NCBI RefSeq assembly: GCF_963422335.1
Contig: NZ_OY729424.1
Span: 2,356,001 to 2,420,000 of the forward strand
DNA length: 64,000 nt
DNA from: an uncultured Roseateles sp.
GTDB taxonomy: Bacteria > Pseudomonadota > Gammaproteobacteria > Burkholderiales > Burkholderiaceae_C
Reading direction: 5' to 3'
Made by a program: the position numbers and the translations under genes. The notes beneath the pieces were generated by a model, which was given only the letters and a program-made list of their open reading frames with translations, was not told the origin of the DNA and did no database searches. Positions 50,297 to 59,425 of the stretch are shown piece by piece (position 1 is the first letter of the stretch; each line of letters begins with the position of its first letter).

Positions 50297-51226
50297 ATGA
50301 GCAGTTCTTCCAAGGCGCCCGGTCGCCTGGCCCGATTCTTCGACGGCGACGTCTGGTACTCCTTCCGCCACTCGCCGATGGCCATACTGGCCGCCGTGAT
50401 CGCCTTCATCTGCGTGTTCTGTGCGCTGTTCGCGAACTGGGTGGCGCCGCACAACCCCTTCGATCTGGCCTCGCTGGAGCTGATCGACGCGCGGCTGCCG
50501 CCGGCCTGGATCGAAGGCGGCTCCAGCAAGTACCTGCTGGGCACCGATGACCAGGGCCGCGATCTGCTGTCGGCGCTGATGTATGGCGCGCGCATCTCGC
50601 TGTTTGTCGGCCTGGCCTCGGTGCTGGTGTCCCTGCTGGTCGGTGTCAGCCTGGGCCTGCTGTCTGGCTTTGCCGGCGGCAAGGTCGATGCCTTCATCAT
50701 GCGCGTCTGCGACGTGATGCTGTCCTTCCCTTCGCTGCTGGTGGCGTTGCTGATCGACGGCCTGGGCAAGGCGATGTTTCCGAACGCGCCGGATGCGCTG
50801 GCCTATGCCGTGCTGATCGTGGCCATCTCGCTGTCGGGCTGGGTGCAGTACGCGCGCACCGTGCGCGGCTCCACCCTGGTCGAGCGCAACAAGGAGTACG
50901 TGCAGGCGGCACGCGTGATCGGCGTCAAGCCCTCGCGCATCATGGTGCGCCATGTGCTGCCCAATGTGCTGGGGCCGGTGCTGGTGCTGGCCACCATCCA
51001 GGTAGCCTTTGCCATCATCGCCGAGGCCACCTTGTCCTTTCTGGGCCTGGGCGTGCCGCCCACCAGCCCCTCGCTGGGTACCCTGATACGGGTGGGCAAT
51101 GACTTCCTGTTCTCCGGCGAATGGTGGATCACCATCTGGCCCGGCGCGATGCTGGTGCTGATCGCGCTGAGCGTGAACCTGCTGGGCGACTGGCTGCGCG
51201 ATGCGCTGAACCCGCGCCTGCGTTGA
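50297..51226 (+). CDS. dppC: Dipeptide/oligopeptide ABC transporter permease DppC-like
   Basis: The 309-residue product has the DppC/OppC layout: a cytoplasmic N-terminus, first helix AILAAVIAFICVFCALFANWVAPHNPFD, then LLGTDDQGRDLLSALMYGARISLFVGL and the EAA loop EYVQAARVIGVKPSRIMVRHVLPNVLGPVL. ATG 50297 has GGGAG seven bases upstream; ATG 50282 is a weaker choice. It follows dppB by 19 bases. Confidence 0.93.
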   Translation: MSSSSKAPGRLARFFDGDVWYSFRHSPMAILAAVIAFICVFCALFANWVAPHNPFDLASLELIDARLPPAWIEGGSSKYLLGTDDQGRDLLSALMYGARISLFVGLASVLVSLLVGVSLGLLSGFAGGKVDAFIMRVCDVMLSFPSLLVALLIDGLGKAMFPNAPDALAYAVLIVAISLSGWVQYARTVRGSTLVERNKEYVQAARVIGVKPSRIMVRHVLPNVLGPVLVLATIQVAFAIIAEATLSFLGLGVPPTSPSLGTLIRVGNDFLFSGEWWITIWPGAMLVLIALSVNLLGDWLRDALNPRLR

Positions 51227-51262
51227 AGCAGTGTTGAACCCTCTTACCGCCAAAGTGACTGC

Positions 51263-52246
51263 ATGACTGCTCCACTGCTTGAAGTCCGCAATCTGCGCGT
51301 CGAGTTCCCGACGCGCCGCGGCACCTTGCTTGCACTCGACGACATCTCGTTCGACATCGCGCCCGGCGAAATCCTCGGTGTGGTCGGCGAGTCGGGTGCC
51401 GGCAAATCGTTGACCGGCGCGGCCATCATCGGCCTGCTCGACCCCCCGGGGCGCATTGCCGGCGGCGAGATCCGCCTCGAAGGCAAGCGCATCGACAACC
51501 TCGGCTACGAGGAGATGCGCCGCATCCGGGGCCGCCAGATCGGCGCCATCTTTCAGGACCCGCTGACTTCGCTGAACCCGCTGTACACGGTGGGCCGGCA
51601 GCTGATCGAGACCATCACCACCCATCTGCCGCTGAGCCACGCAGAGGCGCGCAAGCGTGCCATCGAGCTGCTGGAGCAGACCGGCATCCCGGCGGCGGCA
51701 CAGCGGGTCGATCAATACCCGCACCAGTTCTCTGGCGGCATGCGCCAACGCGTGGTGATCGCGCTGGCCCTGGCAGCGAAGCCGAAACTGATCGTCGCCG
51801 ACGAGCCGACCACGGCGCTGGATGTGTCCATACAGGCGCAGATCATTTCGCTGCTGAAGAGCCTGTGCAAGGAGCAGGGCGCGGCGGTGATGCTGGTCAC
51901 CCACGATATGGGCGTGATCGCCGAGACCTGTGACCGAGTGGCGGTGATGTACGCCGGCCGCATTGCCGAGATCGGCCCGGTGCAGAACGTGATCCACCAG
52001 CCCGCACACCCGTACACGACGGGCCTGATGGGCTCGATCCCGGCGATGGACGAAGACCGCGAGCGTCTGCTGCAGATCGACGGCTCCATGCCGCGGCTGA
52101 CCAGCATCCCGACCGGTTGCGCCTACAACCCGCGCTGCCCGAATGTCTTCGATCGCTGCCGTGTTGAGCGTCCCAATTTGATACAGGCGGGTGCCACCCG
52201 CGTGGCGTGCTGGTTGCACGCCCAAGGCCAGGAGAACAGGGCGTGA
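51263..52246 (+). CDS. dppD: Dipeptide/oligopeptide ABC transporter ATP-binding protein DppD-like
   Basis: The 327-residue product has Walker A VGESGAGKSLTGAA, signature QFSGGMRQRVVIALALA, Walker B LIVADEPTTALDVS, and the C-terminal oligopeptide-transporter domain with GCAYNPRCPNVFDRCRVERP, whose cysteines can bind an Fe-S cluster. It pairs with DppF. Its stop overlaps the dppF GTG by four bases. Confidence 0.94.
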   Translation: MTAPLLEVRNLRVEFPTRRGTLLALDDISFDIAPGEILGVVGESGAGKSLTGAAIIGLLDPPGRIAGGEIRLEGKRIDNLGYEEMRRIRGRQIGAIFQDPLTSLNPLYTVGRQLIETITTHLPLSHAEARKRAIELLEQTGIPAAAQRVDQYPHQFSGGMRQRVVIALALAAKPKLIVADEPTTALDVSIQAQIISLLKSLCKEQGAAVMLVTHDMGVIAETCDRVAVMYAGRIAEIGPVQNVIHQPAHPYTTGLMGSIPAMDEDRERLLQIDGSMPRLTSIPTGCAYNPRCPNVFDRCRVERPNLIQAGATRVACWLHAQGQENRA

Positions 52247-53241
52247 GCAATCATCCATTGGTTGAGGTCAAGGATCTGGCCAAGGTCTTCGACGTGTCCG
52301 CGCCCTGGCTGAATCGTCTGGTCGAGCGCAAGCCCAAGATGTATGTGCATGCGGTCGACGGCGTGAGCTTCACCATCGAGCGTGGCAAGACGCTGGCACT
52401 GGTCGGTGAATCCGGCTGCGGCAAGAGCACGGTGGCGCGGCTGCTGGTCGGGCTTTACAAGCCCAGCCAGGGCGTGGTCAGCTTCGATGGGGCTGACATC
52501 GCCGCCACCCTGGCAACGCCCGAGGGCCGCACCTTGCGCCGGCGCACGCAGATGATCTTCCAGGACCCCTACGCCAGTCTGAACCCGCGCTGGAAGGTGC
52601 AGGACATCGTCGGCGAGCCGCTGCGCGAGCACGGCATGGTCAATGGCTCGGACGAACTGCAGCAGCGCGTGGTTGCACTCTTGCAATCGGTGGGCCTGGC
52701 GGCTGCCGACGTCGAGAAATTCCCGCACCAGTTCTCCGGCGGTCAGCGCCAGCGCATCTCGATCGCGCGAGCGCTGGCCACGCAGCCGGAGTTCCTGGTT
52801 TGCGACGAGCCGACCTCGGCGCTGGACGTGTCGGTGCAGGCCCAGGTCTTGAACATCATGAAGGACCTGCAGCGCGAGCGCGGGCTGACCTATCTGTTCA
52901 TCTCGCACAATCTGGCCGTGGTGCGCCATGTGGCCGATCAGGTCGGTGTGATGTACCTGGGCCGTCTGGTCGAGCTGGCCGACAAGAAGGACCTGTTCGA
53001 CAAGCCGCGCCATCCGTACACGCGCATGCTGCTGGACGCGATTCCGGATATCCAGATGACCGGCCGCTCGCGCACGCCGGTGCAGGGTGAGGTGCCCAAT
53101 CCGCTGAACCCGCCCAGCGGTTGCAGCTTCCATCCGCGCTGCCCGCTGGCCAATGAGCGCTGCAAGGTCGAGCGCCCGGTGCTGGCCGAGTTCCAGGGCA
53201 TCAAAATCGCCTGCCACGCGGTGGCCGAGGGGCGCGCCTGA
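52243..53241 (+). CDS. dppF: Dipeptide/oligopeptide ABC transporter ATP-binding protein DppF-like
   Basis: The 332-residue product has Walker A VGESGCGKSTVARLL, signature QFSGGQRQRISIARALA, Walker B FLVCDEPTSALDVS and the C-terminal GCSFHPRCPLANERCKVERP. It starts at GTG 52243 with GGAG upstream; the frame continues into dppD, but those residues are not part of the family. It is the last gene of the operon, before a bidirectional terminator. Confidence 0.94.
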   Translation: MSNHPLVEVKDLAKVFDVSAPWLNRLVERKPKMYVHAVDGVSFTIERGKTLALVGESGCGKSTVARLLVGLYKPSQGVVSFDGADIAATLATPEGRTLRRRTQMIFQDPYASLNPRWKVQDIVGEPLREHGMVNGSDELQQRVVALLQSVGLAAADVEKFPHQFSGGQRQRISIARALATQPEFLVCDEPTSALDVSVQAQVLNIMKDLQRERGLTYLFISHNLAVVRHVADQVGVMYLGRLVELADKKDLFDKPRHPYTRMLLDAIPDIQMTGRSRTPVQGEVPNPLNPPSGCSFHPRCPLANERCKVERPVLAEFQGIKIACHAVAEGRA

Positions 53242-53261
53242 GGGCCGGCTCGCCTCAAATG

Positions 53262-53287
53262 AAAACGGCGCCGAGGGCGCCGTTTTT
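53262..53287. terminator. Bidirectional terminator between dppF and lptM
   Basis: AAAACGGCGCC and GGCGCCGTTTT form a perfect 11-base stem around GAG, with T runs on both strands. It ends the dpp operon and the convergent lptM, whose stop codon it touches. Confidence 0.85.
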
Positions 53288-53466
53288 CATGGTTTCGCCG
53301 CCGAGGCAGCCACCGCTGGCGCAGAAGCTGCCGTAGGCAGGTACAGCGGCCCTTTTTGCCCACAGCCTGCGCTGCACAGGGCCAGCGTCAGCACGGCGCC
53401 GATGCACCACCCTTTGCCCGGCGCGGCAATGCGGGGGGCGACTACACTTTGCGGTTGCTTGCTCAT
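53287..53466 (-). CDS. lptM: LPS-assembly lipoprotein LptM (YifL family)
   Basis: A 59-residue frame runs on the minus strand from ATG 53466 to TGA at 53287-53289. After a basic start and a hydrophobic stretch (IGAVLTLALCSAG) comes the hallmark CGQKGPLYLP, the invariant LptM/YifL N-terminus after the lipidated cysteine. LptM binds the LptDE complex and helps LptD oxidative maturation. In many betaproteobacteria lysA follows; here a terminator follows instead, so lptM stands alone. Its start is only 18 bases from the divergent cyaY start, the usual pairing for these two genes. Confidence 0.88.
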   Translation of the reverse strand: MSKQPQSVVAPRIAAPGKGWCIGAVLTLALCSAGCGQKGPLYLPTAASAPAVAASAAKP

Positions 53467-53484
53467 GAAAAGATTCTACCGGCC

Positions 53485-53844
53485 ATGAACGCTCCTCTTG
53501 TTGCCACTCCGCTGTCCGACAGCGACTATCTGAGCAAGGCCATGGCCGTGCTCAGTGCCATCGAGACCACCCTGGATCGTTGGTTGGACGAGGATGTGGT
53601 GGACATCGACACCCATCGCACCGGCGGTCTGCTGGAGCTGAGCTTCGGCAATGGCAGCAAGATCGTGCTCAACACCCAGCCGCCGCTGCAGGAGCTGTGG
53701 CTGGCGGCGCGAGGTGGCGGCTTCCACTTCAAATACGTCAACGGGCAATGGCTGGATACCAAGGACGGACGCGAATTTCACGCCGCCTTGTCGGCCCATG
53801 CCAGTGCCCAGGCCGGCCTGGCGCTGGAGTTCAAGCCAAGCTGA
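53485..53844 (+). CDS. cyaY: Frataxin-like iron-binding protein CyaY
   Basis: The 119-residue product matches bacterial frataxin: DSDYLSKAMAVLSAIETTLDRWLDEDVVDIDTHRTGGLLELSF with the acidic helix that binds iron, then NGSKIVLNTQPPLQELWLAARGGGFHF and the conserved W in NGQWLDTKDG. It modulates IscS in Fe-S cluster assembly. The start ATG 53485 begins MNAPLVATPLSDSDY. It is divergent from lptM and convergent with mrcA. Confidence 0.95.
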   Translation: MNAPLVATPLSDSDYLSKAMAVLSAIETTLDRWLDEDVVDIDTHRTGGLLELSFGNGSKIVLNTQPPLQELWLAARGGGFHFKYVNGQWLDTKDGREFHAALSAHASAQAGLALEFKPS

Positions 53845-53860
53845 ACCCGGCCAGGCCGTC

Positions 53861-56230
53861 TCAGCGCCTGAACAGGTCGAGAATGCTTTTCTTCTCTTCC
53901 TCGTTGGCGGATTTGGGCAGGCCTGCGTTGTTGTCGCTGGTGATGCTGCGCACGCCGGCATTGCCTGCGTACTCGTCATAGAACCACTCGCCGCCGTGGT
54001 TGACCACCCCCTCGGGTGCCGCCGGTTCATCGACCGGCACGCCCTTCAGCGCATAGCTCATGTAGTCGATCCAAACCGGCAGTGACAGGCCGCCACCGGT
54101 CTCCCCGGTGCCCAGCTTGCGTGGCGTGTCATAGCCTATCCAGACCACGGCCACCACGCTGCGCTGGTAGCCGGCGAACCAGGCATCCATCGAGTCGTTG
54201 GTGGTGCCGGTCTTGCCGTAGATGTCGGGGCGCTTGAGCGTGGCCTGGGCCTTGGCGGCCGTGCCCGAGCGGGTCACTTCCTGCAGCAGGCTGGTCATCA
54301 TGAAGGCGTTGCGCGCATCGATCACCCGTGAGTCCTCGCCGATTTTCGGTTCGGGCGCCTCGTGCAGCAGCTTGCCTCGGGCGTCGGTCAGCTTGGCGAT
54401 CAGCTGCGGCGTCACGCGCAGGCCGCCGTTGGCGAACACCGCATAGCCCTGCACCATCTGCATCGGCGTCACCGAGCCGGCGCCCAGGGCCATCGTCAGA
54501 TAGGCCGGGTGCTTGTCCGCGTCGAAACCGAAACGGGTGACCCATTCCTGGCCATATTCGGCGCCGATAGCCTGCAGCACCCGTATCGACACCATGTTCT
54601 TGGATTTGGCCAGCGCGGTGCGCAGCGGCATCAGGCCCTCGAACTTGCCGTCGTAGTTCTTGGGCTCCCAGGGTTGGCTGCCGGTGCTGCTGGCGTCGAA
54701 GAACAGCGGTGCGTCGTTGACGATGGTGGCTGGCGTGAAGCCCTTCTCCAGCGCCGCCGAGTAGATGAAGGGCTTGAAGCTGGAGCCGGGCTGGCGCCAG
54801 GCCTGGGTCACATGGTTGAACTTGTTCTTGGCGTAGTCAAAGCCGCCGACCAGGGCACGCACCTGGCCATTGCGCGGATCCAGTGAAATGAAGGCACCCT
54901 CGACCTCGGGCAACTGGGTGATGGCCCATTCGTTCTTTGGCGCGGGGCCCTTGACCACACGTATCACCGCGCCGCGGCGGATCTGCGTCTTCGGATTGCC
55001 TCGGTCCGCCAGGCCGGAGGTGGCTGGTTTCAGTCCGTCGCCGATGATGGTGACCGCTTCGCCGCTCTGCAGCGAGGCCACCACCTTCTTCGGGCTGGCC
55101 TCCAGCACCACGGCGGCGATGAATTCGTCGTTGTCGGGGTGGTCGGACAGCGCATCTGCGACGCGGGCATCCAGTTCCTTTGGATCGGAGGGCAGATCCA
55201 CATAGGCCTCGGGGCCGCGATAGACCTGGCGCTTCTCGAAGTCCAGGATGCCTTTGCGCAGCGCGCGGTAGGCGGCCGTCTGTTCGTCGGCGCGCAGCGT
55301 CAGGTAGACATTCAGGCCGCGGCTGTAGGCCTCGTCGCCATACTGGGCGTAAACCAGCTGGCGGGCCGTCTCGGCGACGAACTCGGCATGGGCCGGCGGC
55401 ACCGATACCTGGCGGTAGCGCAGCGGCTCGGCCTTGGCCGCGTCATGCTGTTCGACCGTGATGAAGTCGTTCTCCAGCATGCGGTCGATGATGTACTGCT
55501 GCCTGAGCGTGGCGCGCCGCGGATTGCTGAAGGGGTTGTAGGAGGAGGGGGCCTTGGGCAGTCCGGCCAGCATCGCCGCCTCGGCAATCGTGATGTCTTT
55601 CAGTGCCTTGCCGAAATACACCTCGCTGGCGGCCGCAAAACCATAGGCCCTATGCCCCAGGAATATCTGGTTCATATAGACCTCGAGAATCTGCTCCTTG
55701 CTCAGCTCGCTTTCGATTTTGAGCGCCAGTAAGATTTCGTAAATCTTGCGAGTGAGGGTTTTTTCGGTGGACAGATAGAAGTTTCTGGCTACCTGCTGTG
55801 TGATCGTCGAAGCCCCCTGGCTGCGAGATTCGGCGAGATTGGCCAAACCGGCGCGGATGATGCCCAGGTAGTCCACCCCTCCATGCTTGTAAAACCGCGC
55901 GTCTTCAATAGACAGCACCGCATCCTGCATGACCTTGGGGATTTGCTGGATGGGCACGAAATTGCGCCGCTCCTCGCCAAACTCGCCCAGCAGCACGCCA
56001 TCCGACGAGAAAACCCGCAGCGGCAGCTTGGGCCGGTATTCGGTCAAACCCGTGGTGTCGGGCAGTTTCGGATAGGCCACGGCCAGGGCCACACCCAGCA
56101 GCAGCAGACCTATCATCAGCAAGGCGAGAACCAGACCGAGCAATTTGCTCAGCATGCGCCCCATCAGGGCCAGGGCTCCACCCGAATTCAGGCGGGGTGC
56201 TGCGGATGTCGGTTGATTGGATTCGCTCAT
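53861..56230 (-). CDS. mrcA: Penicillin-binding protein 1A (bifunctional peptidoglycan synthase)
   Basis: The 789-residue product has one N-terminal membrane helix (about residues 29-52), a GT51 glycosyltransferase domain with catalytic Glu109 in LSIEDARFYKHGG, an OB-like insert, and a transpeptidase domain with SSFK at 483-486, SKN at 543-545 and KTGT at 673-676. It polymerises and crosslinks peptidoglycan. It is divergent from pilM, as in many beta- and gammaproteobacteria. Confidence 0.97.
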   Translation of the reverse strand: MSESNQPTSAAPRLNSGGALALMGRMLSKLLGLVLALLMIGLLLLGVALAVAYPKLPDTTGLTEYRPKLPLRVFSSDGVLLGEFGEERRNFVPIQQIPKVMQDAVLSIEDARFYKHGGVDYLGIIRAGLANLAESRSQGASTITQQVARNFYLSTEKTLTRKIYEILLALKIESELSKEQILEVYMNQIFLGHRAYGFAAASEVYFGKALKDITIAEAAMLAGLPKAPSSYNPFSNPRRATLRQQYIIDRMLENDFITVEQHDAAKAEPLRYRQVSVPPAHAEFVAETARQLVYAQYGDEAYSRGLNVYLTLRADEQTAAYRALRKGILDFEKRQVYRGPEAYVDLPSDPKELDARVADALSDHPDNDEFIAAVVLEASPKKVVASLQSGEAVTIIGDGLKPATSGLADRGNPKTQIRRGAVIRVVKGPAPKNEWAITQLPEVEGAFISLDPRNGQVRALVGGFDYAKNKFNHVTQAWRQPGSSFKPFIYSAALEKGFTPATIVNDAPLFFDASSTGSQPWEPKNYDGKFEGLMPLRTALAKSKNMVSIRVLQAIGAEYGQEWVTRFGFDADKHPAYLTMALGAGSVTPMQMVQGYAVFANGGLRVTPQLIAKLTDARGKLLHEAPEPKIGEDSRVIDARNAFMMTSLLQEVTRSGTAAKAQATLKRPDIYGKTGTTNDSMDAWFAGYQRSVVAVVWIGYDTPRKLGTGETGGGLSLPVWIDYMSYALKGVPVDEPAAPEGVVNHGGEWFYDEYAGNAGVRSITSDNNAGLPKSANEEEKKSILDLFRR

Positions 56231-56411
56231 GGGCCTCCGGTCGCGGTGCTGGCGATTATAGGAAGCGCGTATCCCCGGTTCGGCCTGAATCGTGAACTGT
56301 TTGGCATTTGAGCGAAGTGCTCGGCGAAGCGGGGTCTTTTGCCCTCATCGGTGGCGCTCCGGGACGTGTATGTTTAGCAACGTAGGGAAGCTCGCTCCGG
56401 CCGGATTTCCT

Positions 56412-56440
56412 TTGTGGGTCAACACCTTTACTGCTAGCAT
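56412..56440 (+). promoter_or_regulatory. Putative promoter of pilMNOPQ
   Basis: TAGCAT (56435-56440) preceded by TG at 56432-56433 is an extended -10. TTGTGG (56412-56417) lies 17 bases upstream as a weak -35. It is 56 bases before the pilM start, in the 266-base gap to mrcA. Confidence 0.5.
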
Positions 56441-56495
56441 TGAAGTAGTTTCTTAACAGTCCGACGCACTTTGCAGCGTTGGGGAGAAAGGCGTC

Positions 56496-57575
56496 ATGGG
56501 AATTCTTGACGTGCTGCTGGGTCGCAAGCATGCGCCGATGATTGGCTTGGACATCAGTTCATCAAGCGTCAAGCTGGTCGAATTGGGGCAGAACGCTGCC
56601 GGCGAATATGTGCTGGAGCGTTTTGCCGCCGAGCCTTTCGAGAAGGGCTGGATCACCGATGGCCAGATCGAGAAGTTCGATGAGGTGGCCGATGCCGTGC
56701 GCCGGGTCGTGGCCAAGAGTGGCACGCGCACCCGCCAGGCGGTGCTGGCCATGCCGCAATCGGCCGTGATCACCAAGAAGATCATGCTGCCCGCCGGCCT
56801 GCGCGACGAGGAACTCGAGTTGCAGGTCGAGGCCGAGGCCAATCAATACATCCCGTTTTCGCTCGATGAGGTGAGTCTGGATTTCTGCGTCATCGGCCCC
56901 AGCCCGACGTCGGTCGGTGATGTCGAGGTGCTGATTGCCGCTTCGCGCAAGGACCGCGTGCAGGATCGTCAGGGTTTGGCCGAGGCCGCCGGCCTGCGTC
57001 CGGCCATACTCGATATCGAGTCGCATGCCTCGCGCATGGCGATGGGTCGCCTGGTCGCCAATCTGCCCAATGCCGGCAAGGACGCGCTGGTGGCCTTGTT
57101 TGAAATCGGCGCGGATACCACCAGTCTCAAGGTGCTGCGCGACGACGAGATGCTGTATGACCGTGACCAGGCCTTCGGTGGCTCGCAACTGACGCAGCTG
57201 ATATCGCGCCAGTATGGTTTCTCGTATGAGGAGGCCGAGCAGAAGAAGCTGGCCAATGATTTGCCCGAAGACTATGAGTCGGCGGTGCTGATTCCTTTTG
57301 TCGACAGCCTGTCGCAGGAAATCGGCCGGGCGCTGCAGTATTTCTTCACCAGCACGCCGCACCACAAGGTGCACTACGTGATGCTGGCCGGTGGCACCGC
57401 CACCTTGCCGGGGCTCAAGGAGCGTGTCACCGAGTTGACCGGTTTTGCCTGCATGGTGGTGAATCCGTTCGAGAACATGGCCTTGGGCTCGACCATTCGC
57501 GAGGGCAAGCTGCGTCGTGAGGCGCCTTCCTACCTGACCGCCTGCGGGCTGGCCATGCGGAGGTTCCACCAGTGA
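56496..57575 (+). CDS. pilM: Type IV pilus inner-membrane platform protein PilM
   Basis: The 359-residue product is actin-like and cytoplasmic: MIGLDISSSSVKLVELGQ (phosphate 1), AVLAMPQSAVITKKIMLPAGL, EVEAEANQYIPFSLDEVSLDF-like region, and VMLAGGTATLPGLKERV. It binds the PilN N-terminus on the inner face of the membrane. First of five overlapping or closely spaced genes. Confidence 0.97.
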   Translation: MGILDVLLGRKHAPMIGLDISSSSVKLVELGQNAAGEYVLERFAAEPFEKGWITDGQIEKFDEVADAVRRVVAKSGTRTRQAVLAMPQSAVITKKIMLPAGLRDEELELQVEAEANQYIPFSLDEVSLDFCVIGPSPTSVGDVEVLIAASRKDRVQDRQGLAEAAGLRPAILDIESHASRMAMGRLVANLPNAGKDALVALFEIGADTTSLKVLRDDEMLYDRDQAFGGSQLTQLISRQYGFSYEEAEQKKLANDLPEDYESAVLIPFVDSLSQEIGRALQYFFTSTPHHKVHYVMLAGGTATLPGLKERVTELTGFACMVVNPFENMALGSTIREGKLRREAPSYLTACGLAMRRFHQ

Positions 57576-58183
57576 TCTTGATCAATCTGCTCCCGCACCG
57601 GGAGGAAAAACGCAAGCGCCGCAAGACCGCCTTTTTCGTCGGCTTGGGCATATCGGCGCTGGTGGGGCTGGGTATTGCCGCGGTCGGTTATGCGGTGCTG
57701 CTGCAGCTGACCAGCGAGCAGCAGGGTCGCAACGAATACCTCAAGGCCGAGATCGATCGCCTGGACATCCAGATCAAGGACATTGCCAATCTGAAGTCCG
57801 AGATCGAGTCGCTGAAGGCCAGGCAGAAGGCGGTCGAGGACCTGCAGACCGATCGCAACACGCCGGTGCACCTGCTCAATGAGTTGGCCAAGCACACGCC
57901 CGAGGGCGTCTACCTGACCAGCATCCGCCAGGCCGACAAGGTCGTCACCATCACCGGTATCGCACAGACCAATGAGCGCGTCTCGGAGTTCTTGCGCAAC
58001 ACCGCGAGGGCGTCGGAGTGGCTGGAGCGACCGGAACTGGTCGAGATCCGTGTCGCCAACCTGACCACCAACAACCGCGAGCAAAAGCGTTTGTTCGATT
58101 TTTCGCTGCGCGTCTCGATCAAGCAGCCGCAGCCCGAGGCCGCTGGCGGCCAGGGCGCTGCGTCCAAGACCAACAAGAGCTGA
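57572..58183 (+). CDS. pilN: Type IV pilus assembly protein PilN
   Basis: The 203-residue product starts with the conserved PilM-binding INLLPHREEKRKRRKTAFF, followed by one membrane helix (VGLGISALVGLGIAAVGYAVLLQL), a coiled-coil (EYLKAEIDRLDIQIKDIANLKSEIESLKARQ) and a ferredoxin-like domain. The start is GTG 57572, overlapping the pilM stop by four bases. It pairs with PilO. Confidence 0.96.
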   Translation: MILINLLPHREEKRKRRKTAFFVGLGISALVGLGIAAVGYAVLLQLTSEQQGRNEYLKAEIDRLDIQIKDIANLKSEIESLKARQKAVEDLQTDRNTPVHLLNELAKHTPEGVYLTSIRQADKVVTITGIAQTNERVSEFLRNTARASEWLERPELVEIRVANLTTNNREQKRLFDFSLRVSIKQPQPEAAGGQGAASKTNKS

Positions 58184-58190
58184 GGCAAGC

Positions 58191-58889
58191 ATGGCGACCA
58201 AGGCAAGCACCCCCAAGTTCGATCTGAATGCCCAGGTCGAACGGGCCGCCTCCCAGTTCCGCGGCCTCAACCCCAATGAACCCGGGCAGTGGCCGATGCT
58301 GCCCAAGCTGGCGGCTTTTCTGTTCGTGGTCCTGCTGGTGCTGGGCCTGAGCTGGTACCTGGTGCTGGCCGATGCCCAGACTCAGTTGCAGGCCGAACAT
58401 GACCGCGAGCCCACGCTCAAGCAGGACTACCGCGGCAAGCTGGCCCAGGCCGTCAATCTGCCCGAACTGCGCAAGCAAAAACGCCAGGTCGAGGAATATG
58501 TGACCCAGCTCGAGAAGCAGCTGCCCGGCAAGGCCGAGATGGATGCGCTGCTGTCCGACATCAACCAGGCGGGGCTGGGCCGCGGTCTGCAATTCGAGCT
58601 GTTCCGCCCTGGCCAGGTGGCGGTGAAGGACTATTACGCCGAGCTGCCGATCTCGGTGCGGGTGTCTGGGCGCTATCACGACATCGGCGCTTTCGCCGCC
58701 GACGTGGCAAACCTGTCGCGCATCGTCACGCTGCACAATCTGGTGGTCACGACCGTCAACACCAAGGACGCGGGCTCGGCCAGCACGCTGGCCATGGAAG
58801 CCACTGCACGCACCTACCGCTATCTGGACTCGGCCGAAGTGGCTGAGCAGCGCAAGGCCAGTGTCGGCAAATCGGGGGCGAAGAAATGA
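58191..58889 (+). CDS. pilO: Type IV pilus assembly protein PilO
   Basis: The 232-residue product has a cytoplasmic N-terminus (SQFRGLNPNEPGQWPMLPKLA), one membrane helix (AFLFVVLLVLGLSWYLVL), a coiled-coil and the PilO domain with GRGLQFELFRPGQVAVKDYYAELPISVRVSGRYHDIGAFAADVANLSRIVTL. It forms the periplasmic heterodimer with PilN that aligns the pilus machine. The ATG follows seven bases after pilN. Confidence 0.96.
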   Translation: MATKASTPKFDLNAQVERAASQFRGLNPNEPGQWPMLPKLAAFLFVVLLVLGLSWYLVLADAQTQLQAEHDREPTLKQDYRGKLAQAVNLPELRKQKRQVEEYVTQLEKQLPGKAEMDALLSDINQAGLGRGLQFELFRPGQVAVKDYYAELPISVRVSGRYHDIGAFAADVANLSRIVTLHNLVVTTVNTKDAGSASTLAMEATARTYRYLDSAEVAEQRKASVGKSGAKK

Positions 58890-59425
58890 GGCGGCTGTCG
58901 ATGCGCACCACGGCTGCACTGTGCCTGGGCTCGGCCCTGCTGCTGGGTTGTGCCGCCGATATGGATGAGTTGCGCCAGTGGATGGAGCAGCAAAAACGCG
59001 AGGTGCAGGCCACCGTCAAGCCGCTGGTGCCACCGAAGAAATTCCTGCCCCAGGCCTACGAGACACAGAGCAGTGTCGAACCGTTCAGTGCACAGAAGCT
59101 GACCGTGGCCGTTAAGCAGGAAGCCCGCCAACCCAACTCACTGCTGACGGCCGAGATGAGCCGGCGCAAGCAACCGCTGGAGGCCTTTCCGCTGGACAGC
59201 ATGACGATGGTCGGCAGTGTGTCCCGCGAGGGGCGGCAATATGCCCTGCTCAAGGTGGACAACCTGCTTTATCAGGTCAAGTCTGGCGACTACCTGGGCG
59301 TGAACTACGGCAAGATCATGAAGATTTCCGAGACTGACATCGCCTTGAGAGAGATTGTCCAGGACGCCGCGGGCGAGTGGATAGAGCGCACCAGTACCCT
59401 CCAGCTTCAGGAGAAGGGGCGATGA
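58886..59425 (+). CDS. pilP: Type IV pilus lipoprotein PilP
   Basis: The 179-residue product has a lipoprotein signal (LCLGSALLLGC), a disordered linker and the HR domain EAFPLDSMTMVGSVSREGRQYALLKVDNLLYQVKSGDYLGVNYGKIMKISETDI. It links PilNO to the PilQ secretin. It overlaps pilO and pilQ by four bases each. Confidence 0.96.
   Translation: MRRLSMRTTAALCLGSALLLGCAADMDELRQWMEQQKREVQATVKPLVPPKKFLPQAYETQSSVEPFSAQKLTVAVKQEARQPNSLLTAEMSRRKQPLEAFPLDSMTMVGSVSREGRQYALLKVDNLLYQVKSGDYLGVNYGKIMKISETDIALREIVQDAAGEWIERTSTLQLQEKGR

Noticed and set aside
56280..56310. Sigma-54-like TGGCAT near the pilM start
   Set aside because: The second half of the element (TTGC at the right distance) is missing; an extended -10 promoter closer to pilM explains the gene better.
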